Below, one piece after another: positions 1-10,142 of a stretch of 64,000 bases of DNA. This DNA comes from Ceratothoa steindachneri (Eukaryota > Arthropoda > Malacostraca > Isopoda > Cymothoidae): the NCBI GenBank assembly GCA_963969495.1, contig OZ018328.1, positions 4,579,886 through 4,643,885 of the forward strand, written 5' to 3'. Both the position numbers and the translations under genes were made by a program. The notes under the pieces were generated by a model. The model saw only the letters and a list, made by a program, of their open reading frames with translations. It ran no database searches and was not told the DNA's origin. Each line of letters starts with the position of its first letter. Position 1 is the stretch's first letter.

Positions 1-69
1 ATCTTATTTTTATAATTGTTTTAATTTTCTTGGCCTCATACCATGGGTTCATGAGTTCACTTATTACAG

Positions 70-860
70 TTTCAAAAGTAACACGTTTGATCTGATTCTT
101 TCCTCAGAGGGAGAGAGGGTGATTGATGTTCAAGTATTGTCTCCATTCCCAAATTATGGACATTCACCAGTTACAACCTGATTAACCAGCATCTATCACA
201 GATTGATTGGAATTATGAATTTAGTCATCTTGATGTTGATGCTATGTATACAGGCTTCTTTGAGATTGTGCATTTCTTGGTAGCAGAGTATGTACAGGCT
301 TCCACCAGGCTTCACAGTACCCTTCCCTGGCTAGTCAAGCAAGCCTCCTGCTGCTCTGAAATGCAGAAGATGCTTCTTGGGGAGTCATTGTAAAGCAGTT
401 TAGTCACATCTTGGCAGGAGTTCAGCAGAGGCCAGAGAAGTTTTACAATGTTCCTTTTCTTCTCTTTTTTCTTCTCACAATTTTTTCATATTAATTACCA
501 ATACAAAACTTTTATAATCAGTAAACAATCTGAATATGAACATTCCTTAGTCGATAATATGGTGCATAATACTAATCTTTTTCATGCTTATATTAGGAAT
601 AAAAAGGTGGCTAGGGTAGCTGTTGGACCCTTGAAATCCCTTGAAGGGCAGATTGTTAATGATCCTGTTATTATGGCTAATATGTTTGCTGTGGCTTTTA
701 CATCTGTAAATACATATGTTACCCCAGCTAACCCATTCCCTTACCAGGCAGTTGGGGGCATGATAGGTGATCTTGATATTACATAAGAATCTGTGGTCAA
801 AGCTGTTTCTCAGCTATGGGTTTGGATGAGCTCCACCCATATTTTTTAAAGGTATGTATA
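70..860 (+). pseudogene. CR1-like LINE ORF2 fragment, 5' part (split by an RTE insertion)
   Basis: Decayed LINE ORF2. Around 85-180 one frame reads FDLILSSEGERVIDV followed by an NYGHSPV block, which matches the end of an AP-endonuclease (the usual DLVLTN and NSDH motifs). At about 215-390 a linker with PWLVKQ follows. The open frame at 448-786 carries the linker-to-RT block (VGPLKSLEGQIV, then MANMF and FTSV). After a frameshift near 815, a frame reads MGLDELHPYFLK, the usual GPDxIHPxxLK block just before the RT. The copy breaks at about 854 where an RTE element begins and resumes at about 2001. Several stops and shifts make it a dead remnant. The clade assignment is inferred from motif style. 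Confidence 0.7.
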
Positions 861-867
861 GATGCAG

Positions 868-1987
868 CAAGCAAATGAAATGAAAGTTCATTTAAGCATC
901 TGCTTTGTTGATTTGGAAAAGGCATTTAATAGCATTTCGAGAAATACCACGTGTAAGATCATGCGGCATTATGGAATACTGGAAGAGTTTGTTAGGGTCA
1001 TTTTGAATATGCACGAGAGCACAACTTATAAAGTGATGGTTGATGGCAGTTTGACAGATCCTTTTGAAGTAAAGTCTGGGGTGCTACAGGGTAGCATTCT
1101 GTCACCTCTGATATTTGTATTAGTTATTGATTACATCATGAAAAAGGTAAAAGTAAAAACTGATGCTGGTATAGACTGGGGAGAAAATCGGAAACTTCTT
1201 GACATAGATTATGCTGATGATATAGTTCTTATTTGTAATGGGCCAGAAGAGATACAAAGAGTGCTGGACTGTTTATTTTGGGAAGGATGAAAGGTTGGTT
1301 TGGTAATTAATAGCAGAAAAACTGAAATTATAAATATGAATATAGAAAATGCGCAGAATTGCTCGGTAGAAGGAAGTACTATAAAGCAAGTTGATAGGTT
1401 CAAATATTTAAGTACTTATTTAGTAAAGAATGGTTCTCTAAATTTGGAATTTGAGTGAATGCTAAGATGAGCCCATCAGGCAATGGGAATGCTAAAGATG
1501 TTTGGAATAATAGCAACTTTTTTGTGCATACTAAAATCAAATTTATAAGGTAATGGTTAGAAGTACTTTGATTTATGGACATGAGTATTGGTACAGCACT
1601 GTGACTACAGATAAAAAAACTATTGGCATTTGAAAATAAGGCTCTACGACGAATATTGGGAGTTAAATGGTGGGATAGAGTGTCAAATACCAGAATAAAA
1701 GAAATAACGGGGTGCAACCGGTCGATGAATTTGTTAGATTTTCCTGTTGGAAATGGTTAGGTCGTGTTTATAGAATGCAGGGTATAGTTCGGAATACACC
1801 AGGGTTGGTGGCCCCTGGTAGAATAGGTAGAGGTAGGCCTAGGGAGACTTTGATAAGGAATATGAGGCAGGAAGCAGGAGATGATTGTTGGGAAGATCTT
1901 GACGCATTACCTCAAGATAGAGCATGGTGGTGTGAGTTCATTGAGGCCCTATGCATCCCTGTGGGTGCCACAGGAAATGATTGATTG
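868..1987 (+). mobile_element. RTE-type LINE, 5' truncated and broken, inserted in the CR1-like LINE
   Basis: The open frame from 862 to 1290 holds RT motifs in RTE style: CFVDLEKAFNS (motif A), SGVLQGSILSPLIF (motif B) and DYADDIVLI (catalytic YADD). A frameshift and stops follow; 1712-1984 then encodes the typical RTE C-terminus (WLGRVYRM, GRGRPRETL, DRAWW, EALCIP). The end reads as TGAT-like repeats, as is common for RTE tails. The flanks are near-identical: ATGTATAGATGCAG at 854-867 and ATGTATAGAGCAG at 1988-2000, which fits a decayed target-site duplication. The surrounding LINE reading resumes beyond it. Only the RT half onward is present, so this is a truncated, inactive copy. Confidence 0.8.
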
Positions 1988-2000
1988 ATGTATAGAGCAG

Positions 2001-2500
2001 TTACTCTATCCACTAGAGCTTATTCTTCAAAAATCATATTCAACGGATTGTGGAAGAGTTCCTAGGTTGTACCAACTTTTAAGAAGGGTTCTCATGCAGA
2101 CCTACTTATGTACAGACCAGTATCCTTAACTTCTGTCGCTTGTAAAACTTTTGAGAGAATCATAGCTAAACTTACATATGACTATGTTCAGGTTAATAAT
2201 TTGTTATCTCACAACCAGTATGGATTTTGCCCTGGAAGATCTACACAAGACCAATTATTGCTCACTTACAATGACGTTACCTTGGCATTGGATGTTGGAA
2301 AGGCTGTTGACTTGATTTTCTTTGATTATACCAAAGCTTATGATGTGGTGAATCCCAACATTCTGCTGGACAAATTGGTAACACTGGAGATTACAGGAAA
2401 AGTTTTGCTTTGGATTAAAGACTTCTTTACAGGTCGTGTGATGAATGTGGTGGTGGCAGATGCTAAGAGCTCAACCAAGCAGGCGACTTGGTTGTCCAGA
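2001..2500 (+). pseudogene. CR1-like LINE ORF2 fragment, 3' part (RT)
   Basis: This continues the LINE interrupted at about 854. After a short scrambled stretch, a frame reads VVPTFKKGSHAD and then, in the open frame from 2108, MYRPVSLTSVACK, QYGFCPGRSTQDQLL and FFDYTKAYDVV (RT motif A, with the catalytic Asp). It runs to the LWIKDFFTGRVMNV block and ends before the motif B and FADD blocks. After about 2490 the reading loses resemblance to LINE RT. Style (GRSTQDQLL, DYTKAYD) fits CR1-like RTs. It is truncated at its 3' side and not functional. Confidence 0.7.
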
Positions 2501-3189
2501 AGATTTACCAAGATTGAATATAGAGTGGAGACCATGTGGATGCAACCGTAGGATAACGAACTTCTAGCAGAAGTTGGAAAGAGACCGAGAGTGCTTCTAC
2601 ACCCACCCTGATATGAGGGTTTACACAACCTCTCATTAGAAACTATGACCGCACCTGGTTTTCCAATCCCTCATCTTGAACCGAGAACTATACAGCCAGG
2701 GCTAGCCTTGCCCTGACTCATGAGTGATACCCCCATACCCCCCTTTTGTTTTAAAACCATAGTACAGTGTTAATTGGACTATCTCATACCGTTCAGTTTT
2801 TCTTTTCATTTTTTTGGCATGCACATCATTTGACCTAGTACCAATCAGTGTTATTGTACAAATTTTTTCTCTTTGCCTGTCATAGGGTTTTTTTTGTATC
2901 TTGTTTTTTTTATTATGGAATAATTTTTGGCCTTATTTTGTTGTATGCATACATTTTTTTTCTAATTGAATTCTTATATGAAAACTTAATTATCTCTTGT
3001 AAATATTATTGTCATTTATTTATGAATACAGGACTGTACATACAATCCATTTCATTCTCCCTTGATTTCTCATGTCTGATTAGTGTAGGAAGCAGGTTGG
3101 ATCAATTGGGGATAGAGCGTAGATTCATGGCCCGCTACACGATGATCCTGAGTTTCAATCAATTGGGGTGGGTCTGGAGGGCATACCCC
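2501..3189 (+). other. No recognised gene; T-rich spacer
   Basis: I recognise nothing specific here. The stretch 2730-3020 is very T-rich, and the long open frame at 2848-3243 is hydrophobic because of that composition, not because of a recognisable protein family. Its last codons already belong to LINE copy A1. Confidence 0.4.
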
Positions 3190-3365
3190 CAAGTATATAA
3201 TAAATGTAGTCTAAGAACAATGTATCCCAATGAAGGTCATTAGGAACAAAAGTAGGAAACCCTTATGGTGGAATCAGGAAATAGATAGAAAAATTTCAGA
3301 GAAGAAAAGGGCATACAAAAAATTACAGGTACAAAATAATATTCAAAATTTAAAGTGATTATAGA

Positions 3366-4733
3366 ATGGCTAGGAATGAGTTAAATAAGATTATAAAGAA
3401 GAACAAAAGGGTGTCAGAAATTAAATTAGCTCAGGATAGCAACAAAGATCCTAGAAAGTTCTTTAGTTACTATAAAATTAATAACAAGTCTGGCAGAGTT
3501 AAAATAGGACCTATCAAATATGAAGGGTTTGTGAGAGAAACTGATGAGGAAATAGTTGAGGTACTAAATGGTCATTTTGCATCAGTATTTACAAAAGAGA
3601 AACTAAATAGTCCTATGTATAGTACTCATAGGTCAGGAAAAGAGGGGTTTACTAACATTTGTGTGGATTGGAGGATGATAAAAGGACTAATAGGTGATTT
3701 AGATACTACCAAGGCCTCCGGCCATGATAATATTCATTCTAGGATACTTAAAGAAGGGGTAGACAGTATCTCAATAGCTCTGGACAAGTTATATACTAGG
3801 TCATTGGAATATGGAGAAATACCCGATGATTGGAAGAGAGCGAATGTAGTCCCCATTTTCAAGAAGGGTAGTAAAGAGGATCCAAATAACTTTAGACCGG
3901 TTAGCCTAACTCCTGTAGTCTGTAAAATTCTTGAGAAAATAGTTAGAAAAGGGATTTGCCAACATCTAGAGAGGGAGGGGTTAATCAGCGATGCTCAGCA
4001 TGGGTTTAGATCATGTTTGACTAACTTACTAGACTTTCTGGAGTTTGTAACAGATCAAGTAGATAAGGGAGAGAATGTAGATATAATTTACTTAGATTTT
4101 AGTAAAGCATTTGATAAGGTACCACACAGGAGACTAGTTCATAAATTAAAAATGATTGGGATATGTGGGGGTGTTTCAAATTGGATAGCTGAGTGGCTGA
4201 AAGACAGGAAGCAAAGGGTAGTGCTAAATGGTGTGAAGTCAGAGTGGAGGGATGTTATCAGTGGGGTTCCTCAGGGATCACTTCTCGGTCCATTATTATT
4301 TGTCATCTATATAAATGATCTTGGGGAGGCAGTTAAAAATAAAGTGTCAATTTTTGCGGATGATACCAAATTAGCAGCTGTAGTTAAAGATATTGATGAT
4401 CATTTTAAAGTGCAGGGGGATTTAAATAAATTGTTATCCTGGGCACATAAGTGGCAAATGACTTTCAACCTTGATAAGTGCAAAGTTATTAACATGGGAA
4501 AAGATAATAGAGAATTTAACTATGAAATGGATGGGCATTGGCTGAGCTCAGTAGAGGATGAGAAAGATCTAGGAGTAGTAATAGATAAGTCATTAAGGTT
4601 TTCTAAGCAGTGTATTGAAGCAAGAAATAGGGCAAATAGAGTGCTGGGTTTTATTAAGAGAAATGTCACTTACAAAAGTAAGGAGGTTATTCTTAAACTC
4701 TATAACTCTTATGTTAGGCCACATCTAGAGTAA
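3366..4733 (+). pseudogene. A1 ORF2, linker and RT (455 aa, ends at the duplication)
   Basis: Reverse transcriptase portion of a CR1/L2-type LINE ORF2, which would copy LINE RNA at a nicked target. Visible blocks in order: linker to about residue 100, FRPVSLTPVVCK, HGFRSCLTN, YLDFSKAFDKVPH (motif A), GVPQGSLLGPLLF (motif B), FADDTKL (catalytic FADD near residue 330), WQMTFNLDKCKVI, and the thumb block up to VRPHLE. The GRS residues found between FRS and CLTN in A4 and A5 are missing here and in A2, a shared 9-base deletion. The frame ends at a TAA created by the duplication junction. The endonuclease is absent, so the copy is dead. Confidence 0.9.
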
Positions 4734-5085
4734 TGTAGTTAAAGATATTGATGATAATTTTAAAGTGCAGGGGGACTTAAATAAATTGTTATCCTGGGCA
4801 CATAAGTGGCAAATGACTTTCAACCTTGATAAGTGCAAAGTTATTAACATGGGAAAAGATAATAGAGAATTTAACTATGAAATGGATGGGCATTGGCTGA
4901 GCTCAGTAGAGGATGAGAAAGATCTAGGAGTAGTAATAGATAAGTCATTAAGGTTTTGTAAGCAGTGTATTGAAGCAAGAAATAGGGAAAATAGAGTGCT
5001 GGGTTTTATTAAGAGAAATGTCACTTACAAAAGTAAGGAGGTTATTCTTAAACTCTATAACTCTTATGTTAGGCCACATCTAGAG
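4379..5085 (+). repeat. 355-base tandem duplication inside A1 ORF2
   Basis: The segment from TGTAGTTAAAGATATTG at 4379 to CATCTAGAG at 4730 is repeated from 4734 to 5085, an offset of 355 bases, which is not a multiple of three. The two units are close but not identical. The second has GGGGGACTT, TTTTGTAAG and AGGGAAAAT where the first has GGGGGATTT, TTTTCTAAG and AGGGCAAAT. The first of these differences, GGGGGACTT, is shared with copy A2. Confidence 0.95.
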
Positions 5086-5523
5086 TACTGTATACAGGCA
5101 TGGTCCCCACATTTTAGACATGATATTAACCTTCTTGAGTCAGTGCAACGGAGGGCAACAAAGATTATTCCTTCCCTGAGGCACCTTAAATATGAAGATA
5201 GACTGAGGGTATTAAATATGTTCTCGTTCGAAAGGAGGTGTGTGAGAGGGGATATGATTGAGCTGTTTAAAAATTTTTCCGGGATAGATAAATTGGATGT
5301 TAGCAAGTTTTTTGAGTTAGATGATGGAAATCAGACTAGAGGTCACCACTTGAAAATTAAAAAGCAAGGCTGTAGGTTGGATTTAAGAAAATATTTTTTC
5401 ACCAATAGAGTGGTAGACTTCTGGAACAAATTGCCGCAGAGGGTAGTAGGTAGTCCAAATCTAAATGTATTTAAGAGTAGGTTGGATGAGTTTATGGGAA
5501 GGGAAGGTTGTGAAGGTTCCTAA
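4736..5523 (+). pseudogene. A1 ORF2, duplicated palm/thumb and C-terminus
   Basis: Second half of the rearranged A1 ORF2. It repeats the block from QGDLNKLLSWAHKWQ to VRPHLE and then continues into the C-terminal part of ORF2: YCIQAWSPHFRHDINLLESV, RRATKIIPSLRHL, SFERRCVRGDMIELFK and DFWNKLPQRVVGSPNL, ending MGREGCEGS before TAA at 5521-5523. The same C-terminal block is found intact in A2 and A5, so this part is well preserved. It lacks the FADD block in its own frame, so it is not an independent enzyme. Confidence 0.9.
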
Positions 5524-5677
5524 GTTTTGTATATATTAATGTTGTTTGTATATATCTATAGCTGCATGATTTAGTTCTTGACAAGCCTTGATTGGTGATA
5601 CCCTTGTTTCTGGATGCAATCCTCTGGATGTAGTTTTCCTGGGAGTTTGGGTGCCTTGAAAAAGAGGCCGCTTGACT

Positions 5678-5857
5678 CGGATGACCTATGATGAGCCCTT
5701 GTGGCTTTTGTCATCCGTTATATTATATTGTGGGGGACTTTGATTTTGTCTTCCCCTGGTGATGGTGCTTTTTGTGGGTGGGTTTTGACAGAGGCGGATG
5801 ACCTTTGATAGGCCCTTGTGGCTTTTGTCATCCGTGTAATTATGTTATGTTATGTTA
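5678..5857 (+). promoter_or_regulatory. Family A 3' UTR: two tandem hairpins and TTATG tail
   Basis: Two 40-base stem-loops, 5678-5717 and 5795-5834, each have the perfect 8-bp stem CGGATGAC/GTCATCCG. Each loop contains a smaller pairing around GCCCTTGTGGC. The tail, GTAATTATGTTATGTTATG, follows the second hairpin at once. In UnaL2-type LINEs a 3' stem-loop is recognised by the RT at first-strand priming; the same role here is inferred. The pair is repeated at 7455-7494 and 7572-7611 (A2), 16112-16151 and 16229-16268 (A4), and on the minus strand at 18044-18083 and 18161-18200 (A5). Confidence 0.8.
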
Positions 5858-7314
5858 AGGCCTCCGGCCCTGATAATATTCATTCTAGGATACTTAAAGA
5901 AGGTGTAGAAAGTATCTCAATAGCTCTGGAGAAGCTATATACTAGGTCACTGGAATATGGAGAAATACAGGATGATTGGAAGAGAGCGAATGTAGTCCCC
6001 ATTTTCAAGAAGGGTAGTAAAGAGGATCCAAATAACTTTAGACCGGTTAGCCTAACTCCTGTAGTCTGTAAAATTCTTGAGAAAATAGTTAAAAAAGAGA
6101 TTTGCCAACATCTAGAGAGGGAGGAGTTAATCAGCGATGCTCAGCATGGGTTTAGATCATGTTTGACTAACTTACTAGACTTTCTGGAGTTTGTAACAGA
6201 TCAAGTAGATAAGGGAGAGAATGTAGATATAATTTACTTAGATTTTAGTAAAGCATTTGATAAGGTACCACACAGGAGACTAGTTCATAAATTAAAAATG
6301 ATTGGGATATGTGGGGGTGTTTCAAATTGGATAGCTGAGTGGCTGAAAGATAGGAAGCAAAGGGTAGTGCTAAATGGTGTAAAGTCAGAGTGGAGGGATG
6401 TTATCAGTGGGGTTCCTCAGGGATCACTTCTCGGTCCATTATTATTTATCATCTATATAAACGATCTTGGGGAGGCAGTTTATAATAAAGTGTCAATTTT
6501 TGTGGATGATACCAAATTAGCAGCTGTAGTTAAAGATATTGATGATAATTTTAAAGTGCAGGGGGACTTAAATAAATTGTTATCCTGGGCACATAAGTGG
6601 CAAATGACTTTCAACCTTGATAAGTGCAAAGTTATTAACATGGGAAAAGATAATAGAGAATTTAACTATGAAATGGATGGGCATTGGCTGAGCTCAGTAG
6701 AGGATGAGAAAGATCTAGGAGTAGTAATAGATAAGTCATTAAGGTTTTCTAAGCAGTGTATTGAAGCAAGAAATAGGGCAAAGAGAGTGCTGGGTTTTAT
6801 TAAGAGAAATGTCACTTACAAAAGTAAGGAGGTTATTCTTAAACTCTATAACTCTTATGTTAGGCCACATCTAGAGTACTGTATACAGGCATGGTCCCCA
6901 CATTTTAGACACGATATTAACCTTCTTGAGTCAGTGCAACGGAGGGCAACAAAGATTATTCCTTCCCTGAGGCACCTTGAATATGAAGATAGACTGAGGG
7001 TATTAAATATGTTCTCATTCGAAAGAAGGTGTGTGAGAGGGGATATGATTGAGCTGTTTAAAATTTTTTCCGGGATAGATAAATTGGATGTTAGCAAGTT
7101 TTTTGAGTTAGATGATGGAAATCGGACTAGAGGTCACCACTTGAAAATTAAAAAGCAAGGGTGTAGGTTGGATTTAAGAAAATATTTTTTCACCAATAGA
7201 GTGGTAGACTTCTGGAACAAATTGCCGCAGAGGGTAGTAGGTAGTCCAAATCTAAATGTATTTAGGAGTAGGTTGGATGAGTTTATGGGAAGGGAAGGTT
7301 GTGATGGTTCCTAA
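5858..7314 (+). pseudogene. A2 ORF2, RT and C-terminus, open throughout
   Basis: RT and C-terminal domain of family A ORF2, open without a stop. Blocks: NIHSRILKEGVES, FRPVSLTPVVCK, HGFRSCLTN (GRS missing as in A1), YLDFSKAFDKVPH, GVPQGSLLGPLLF and VDDTKL, the last a change of the family's FADD to VDD with both catalytic Asp kept. WQMTFNLDKCKVI, VRPHLEYCIQAWSP and the terminal MGREGCDGS follow. The start is a truncation point, not a real initiation codon; the open frame extends upstream into the A1 tail only by chance. With no endonuclease the copy is not autonomous. Confidence 0.9.
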
Positions 7315-7640
7315 GTTTTGTATATATTAATGTTGTTTGTATATATCTATAGCTGCATGATTTAGTTCTTGACAAGCCTTGATTGGTGATACCCTTGTTT
7401 CTGGATGCAGTTTTCCTGGGAGTTTGGGTGCCTTGAAAAAGAGGCCGCTTGACTCGGATGACCTATGATGAGCCCTTGTGGCTTTTGTCATCCGTTATAT
7501 TATATTGTGGGGGACTTTGATTTTGTCTTCCCCTTGTGATGGTGCTTTTTGTGGGTGGATTTTGACGGAGGCGGATGACCTTTGATAGGCCCTTGTGGCT
7601 TTTGTCATCCAGGTAATTATGTTATGTTATGTTATGTTAT
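5858..7640 (+). mobile_element. LINE family A, copy A2 (5' truncated)
   Basis: It starts at AGGCCTCCGGCCC, directly joined to the TTATG tail of A1. In full copies this point is just upstream of the RT. It runs through the rest of ORF2 (stop at 7312-7314), the 3' UTR with both hairpins (the second stem has one mismatch at 7611) and a TTATG tail to about 7640. The UTR lacks about 19 bases near 7410 that A1 and A4 have (CAATCCTCTGGATG). Confidence 0.9.
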
Positions 7641-7649
7641 AATCTGAAA

Positions 7650-8060
7650 AAATACACTTTTTGTATTTTTTTTTTAATAAATTTACAGTTTCACTTTTAA
7701 AGAATGTAATTGTTTCTATATTATTAAAATTATGTGAAGCTTTAGCCAGTAAATCTGTTTTTTGATTTCCTACAATCCCTATATGAGAGGGTATCCAGTG
7801 AAAATATATTTTATGATTATTACTTTGAAGAGAGTGCCACAGAGATACTATTTCTTTAAGTAGATTAGGGTATGTTTGGTTTGTCTTATGTTCTTCTAAT
7901 ATATAAAGGCTAGATTGTGAGTCAGTGAATATAACGGCAGATGTAGCAGGGTAGTTTTTGTAATGCCAAAGTGCCTTTTTAATGGCAAATAGTTCAGTGA
8001 AAAGTACACTAAGATCTCTATCCAATTTCCAAGAGTAGCATTGATCAGAATTTTGAATAA
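7650..8060 (-). pseudogene. RNase H domain of the minus-strand LINE
   Basis: RNase H that would degrade the RNA strand of the LINE RNA-DNA hybrid. In the minus-strand frame (7627-8025) LFTELFAIKKAL supplies the conserved Glu. IFTDSQSSLYIL supplies the second Asp, and WIPSHIGIVGN followed by KTDLLAKAS gives the HIGIxGN block and the last Asp. The first Asp (usual TDGS block) appears further upstream at about 8110 as KLFTDGSKV, in another frame, so a frameshift splits the domain near 8060. After the RNase H the reading continues for about 35 residues and ends at the A2 tail. Confidence 0.8.
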
Positions 8061-8429
8061 AGATTGTAGATCAACATGAGTATTTATCATTTAAGAGTAC
8101 TTTAGATCCATCAGTAAATAATTTTTGAAATCCAAAGAAACTGCTGTTGATATAATCTTCTATTAATATTTTACTAGTACTCAGCATGGATTTTGAGTAA
8201 GTTAATGGTAAATTTGATTGTATAGGTAGTTTTATAATTTCCCATGGAGGTATATTACTAATGGAAGATTCTCTATATATAAAGTGGTCCAGGCCAAATT
8301 TATTACATAATTTGATAGCTCTATAATAATAACGTGGTTTATGTTGGTAATCCACATAACTTCAGTGACAGCTTCTTTGTAGGAATTAAAGTTTTGTTTC
8401 AAAATATGATTGCTTGGCAATGATAGTAT

Positions 8430-9942
8430 TTTTATAAAGTATTTGATGCTGGCAAAATCTCTTTGAAACTCAAGTGGTAGCTAGCATACGTTTCACCATA
8501 AAGAGAGGTAATAAGAGAAGACCTCATTGCCCTTATACTAACTCTAATCCCAGTATCGATAATAACATCTACTTTCTTTTTTACAGAATGGCAAGCAGTC
8601 ATATACTTCATATCCATATTGTATCTTACTGATGATATATGCCTTAAGAAATATAAGTAGTGACTTTCAATCAGCTCCACAGAATAATTTACTGAAAGAT
8701 TTAAGTATATTCAGGCATTTTTGGCAGTTTAAGACAAGGTAATTTATATGATATTTCCAGGATACGTGAAAAGCATCAAAGAGACCTAAGAACTTATTTT
8801 CTTTAACATCGTTTGTTCTTTGGTTATTAATTGATATAGATGGTGTTCTGAATATTCTTTTATTTGTAAAATGCATTAGTTTACTTTTCTCAATATTAAT
8901 TGTAGTTCCCATGTATCACAAAAGTCTTTTATTTTATTAACTGCCCTCTGAAGATTTATTTCAGCTTCTTGTAGGGTATTCCCACTGATATATATTGCCT
9001 GATCATCTGCAAAACAAGATATATTGCAATTTACTAGTTGAGGCATGTTATTATTGAAAATTGTATATAGAATGGGTGACAATACTGAACCTTGTGGTAT
9101 TCCTCTAACAAAATTAAAGCTATCAGATAAGAATTCCCCAATGGAAATTTTAAATGAGCGGTTTAGAGATAATTGACTAAAATAGCTAATAATCTTCCTG
9201 ATATACCAGATTCTGCAAGTTTGTACATTAAAGCCTCATGTGGCACCAGATCAAATGGTTTTTTGATATCAAGAAATAGTGTAATAATATGTTTTTGTTT
9301 TAGGTTTATCCTAATAAAAATTTTTAATTTCAGTAGTTGGTCAATTGAGCTATGTTTCTTACGAAAACCACATTGGAAGGGTTTTATTATATTATCTTCA
9401 TGATACCAATAAAGTTTATTATAAAGCATTTTCCCAAAATAGAGAGTAAAGAGATTAGTCTATATAAACCTGAATTTGCAGGATCTTGATCAGGTTTTTT
9501 TTATGTGTATCAATAATGTTTCTTCTTTCCATGAGGATGGAATTTGCCTTGCAACCAGCAAGCAATAAGTATTTTTAAGATTTTTTTTTTATATTCCAGT
9601 GGCAGGTTTATTAGAAAAGATTTATGGATTAAGTCTGATCCTTTTTCTGAAGTACTGATAAAACTATCTATATATTCTTCCCAAGTAAATTCTTTGTTAT
9701 AGTCTTCTAATAAGTTTTTTATAGCATCATTGATCAATTTATTTTCCCGTTCATTTAAAATAACTGGATCTGCATTTGTAAGATCTGGAAAATTTTGGCC
9801 AAAAATATTTGCTTTTTCTCTGTAAGGTGCCTCTGAATTTTGAAAAAATAGAACCAAATATCTTGAATTGGAGTTCTAAAGTTTATATTAGAAATAAATT
9901 TTTGTAGATATATTTTTTTTTGCTCTTCTAATTGTCCTTTAC
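8430..9942 (-). pseudogene. RT and linker of the minus-strand RNase H LINE
   Basis: Broken RT read across several minus-strand frames. From high to low coordinates: 9510-9942 linker (FISNINFRTPIQDIW, NERENKLINDAIKNLL); 9163-9429 RT start with CGFRKKHSSIDQLL and LFLDIKKPFDLVPHEAL (motif A with LDI); about 9060-9110 VRGIPQGSVLSPILYTIF (motif B). 8876-9082 has CFADDQAIYISG (catalytic FADD) and WELQL. 8667-8912 has KFLGLFDAFHVSWKYHINYL and 8432-8680 is the thumb region. At least four frameshifts or stops separate these pieces, so the gene is dead. The motif order and spacing are otherwise normal. Confidence 0.75.
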
Positions 9943-10074
9943 ATAACATAACATAATTTCACGGATCACAAAAGCCACAAGGGCCTATCAAAGGTCATCC
10001 GCCTCCGTCAAAACCCACCCACAAAAAGCACCATCACCAGGGGAAGACAAAATCAAAGTCCCCCACAATATAAT
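9943..10074 (-). mobile_element. LINE family A, copy A3: 3' end fragment only
   Basis: About 130 bases of the family A 3' UTR on the minus strand. It has the tail complement CATAACATAACATAATT, the second hairpin (with GTGATCCG instead of GTCATCCG on one arm) and the stretch to CCCCCACAATATAATA. It stops before the first hairpin. It is a very short 5'-truncated insertion and forms the left edge of the 6.3-kb block in the RNase H LINE. Nothing is recognised in the 68 bases between it and A4. Confidence 0.85.
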
Positions 10075-10142
10075 AAAGCTTTTTGTTTATTAAAGGCTAT
10101 GGTGTTCTGTAATGTAAAATATCTTTCATTGATACGTGAAAG

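Larger units (their letters stand above)
3190..5857 (+). mobile_element. LINE family A, copy A1 (5' truncated, rearranged)
   Basis: It matches copy A4 (from 11360) and the complement of A5 starting at about 3190, inside the endonuclease-RT linker. It runs through the ORF2 stop at 5521-5523, a 3' UTR with two 40-base hairpins, and a tail of TTATG units ending near 5857. An internal 355-base duplication breaks the frame at 4731. The next copy, A2, begins directly at the end of its tail. Confidence 0.9.
7641..9942 (-). mobile_element. RNase H-bearing LINE, 3' half (minus strand)
   Basis: An older, AT-rich LINE on the minus strand holding linker, RT and RNase H in that order. Its upstream half (endonuclease and start of the linker) lies at 16281-17167. 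The two halves are separated by a 6.3-kb block of family A and C copies. The left edge abuts the tail of A2 and the right edge abuts the 3' tail of A3, so neither edge is an original end of this LINE. Endonuclease, RT and RNase H together fit the I superclade; the exact clade is not determined. Confidence 0.75.

Noticed and set aside
2848..3243. Open frame of 131 codons, hydrophobic
   Set aside because: T-rich DNA gives a Phe/Leu/Tyr-rich frame; no domain, and its end overlaps LINE A1.
7616..10000. Repeated TTATG/CATAA units as a CRISPR-like or satellite array
   Set aside because: They are LINE family A tails, each next to the same 3' UTR; no spacers or array structure, and the genome is eukaryotic.
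9943..10142. A3 plus A4 as one element with a 5' inversion (twin priming)
   Set aside because: Twin priming inverts the 5' part, but here the inverted piece is the 3' end itself with its own tail, so two insertions fit better.
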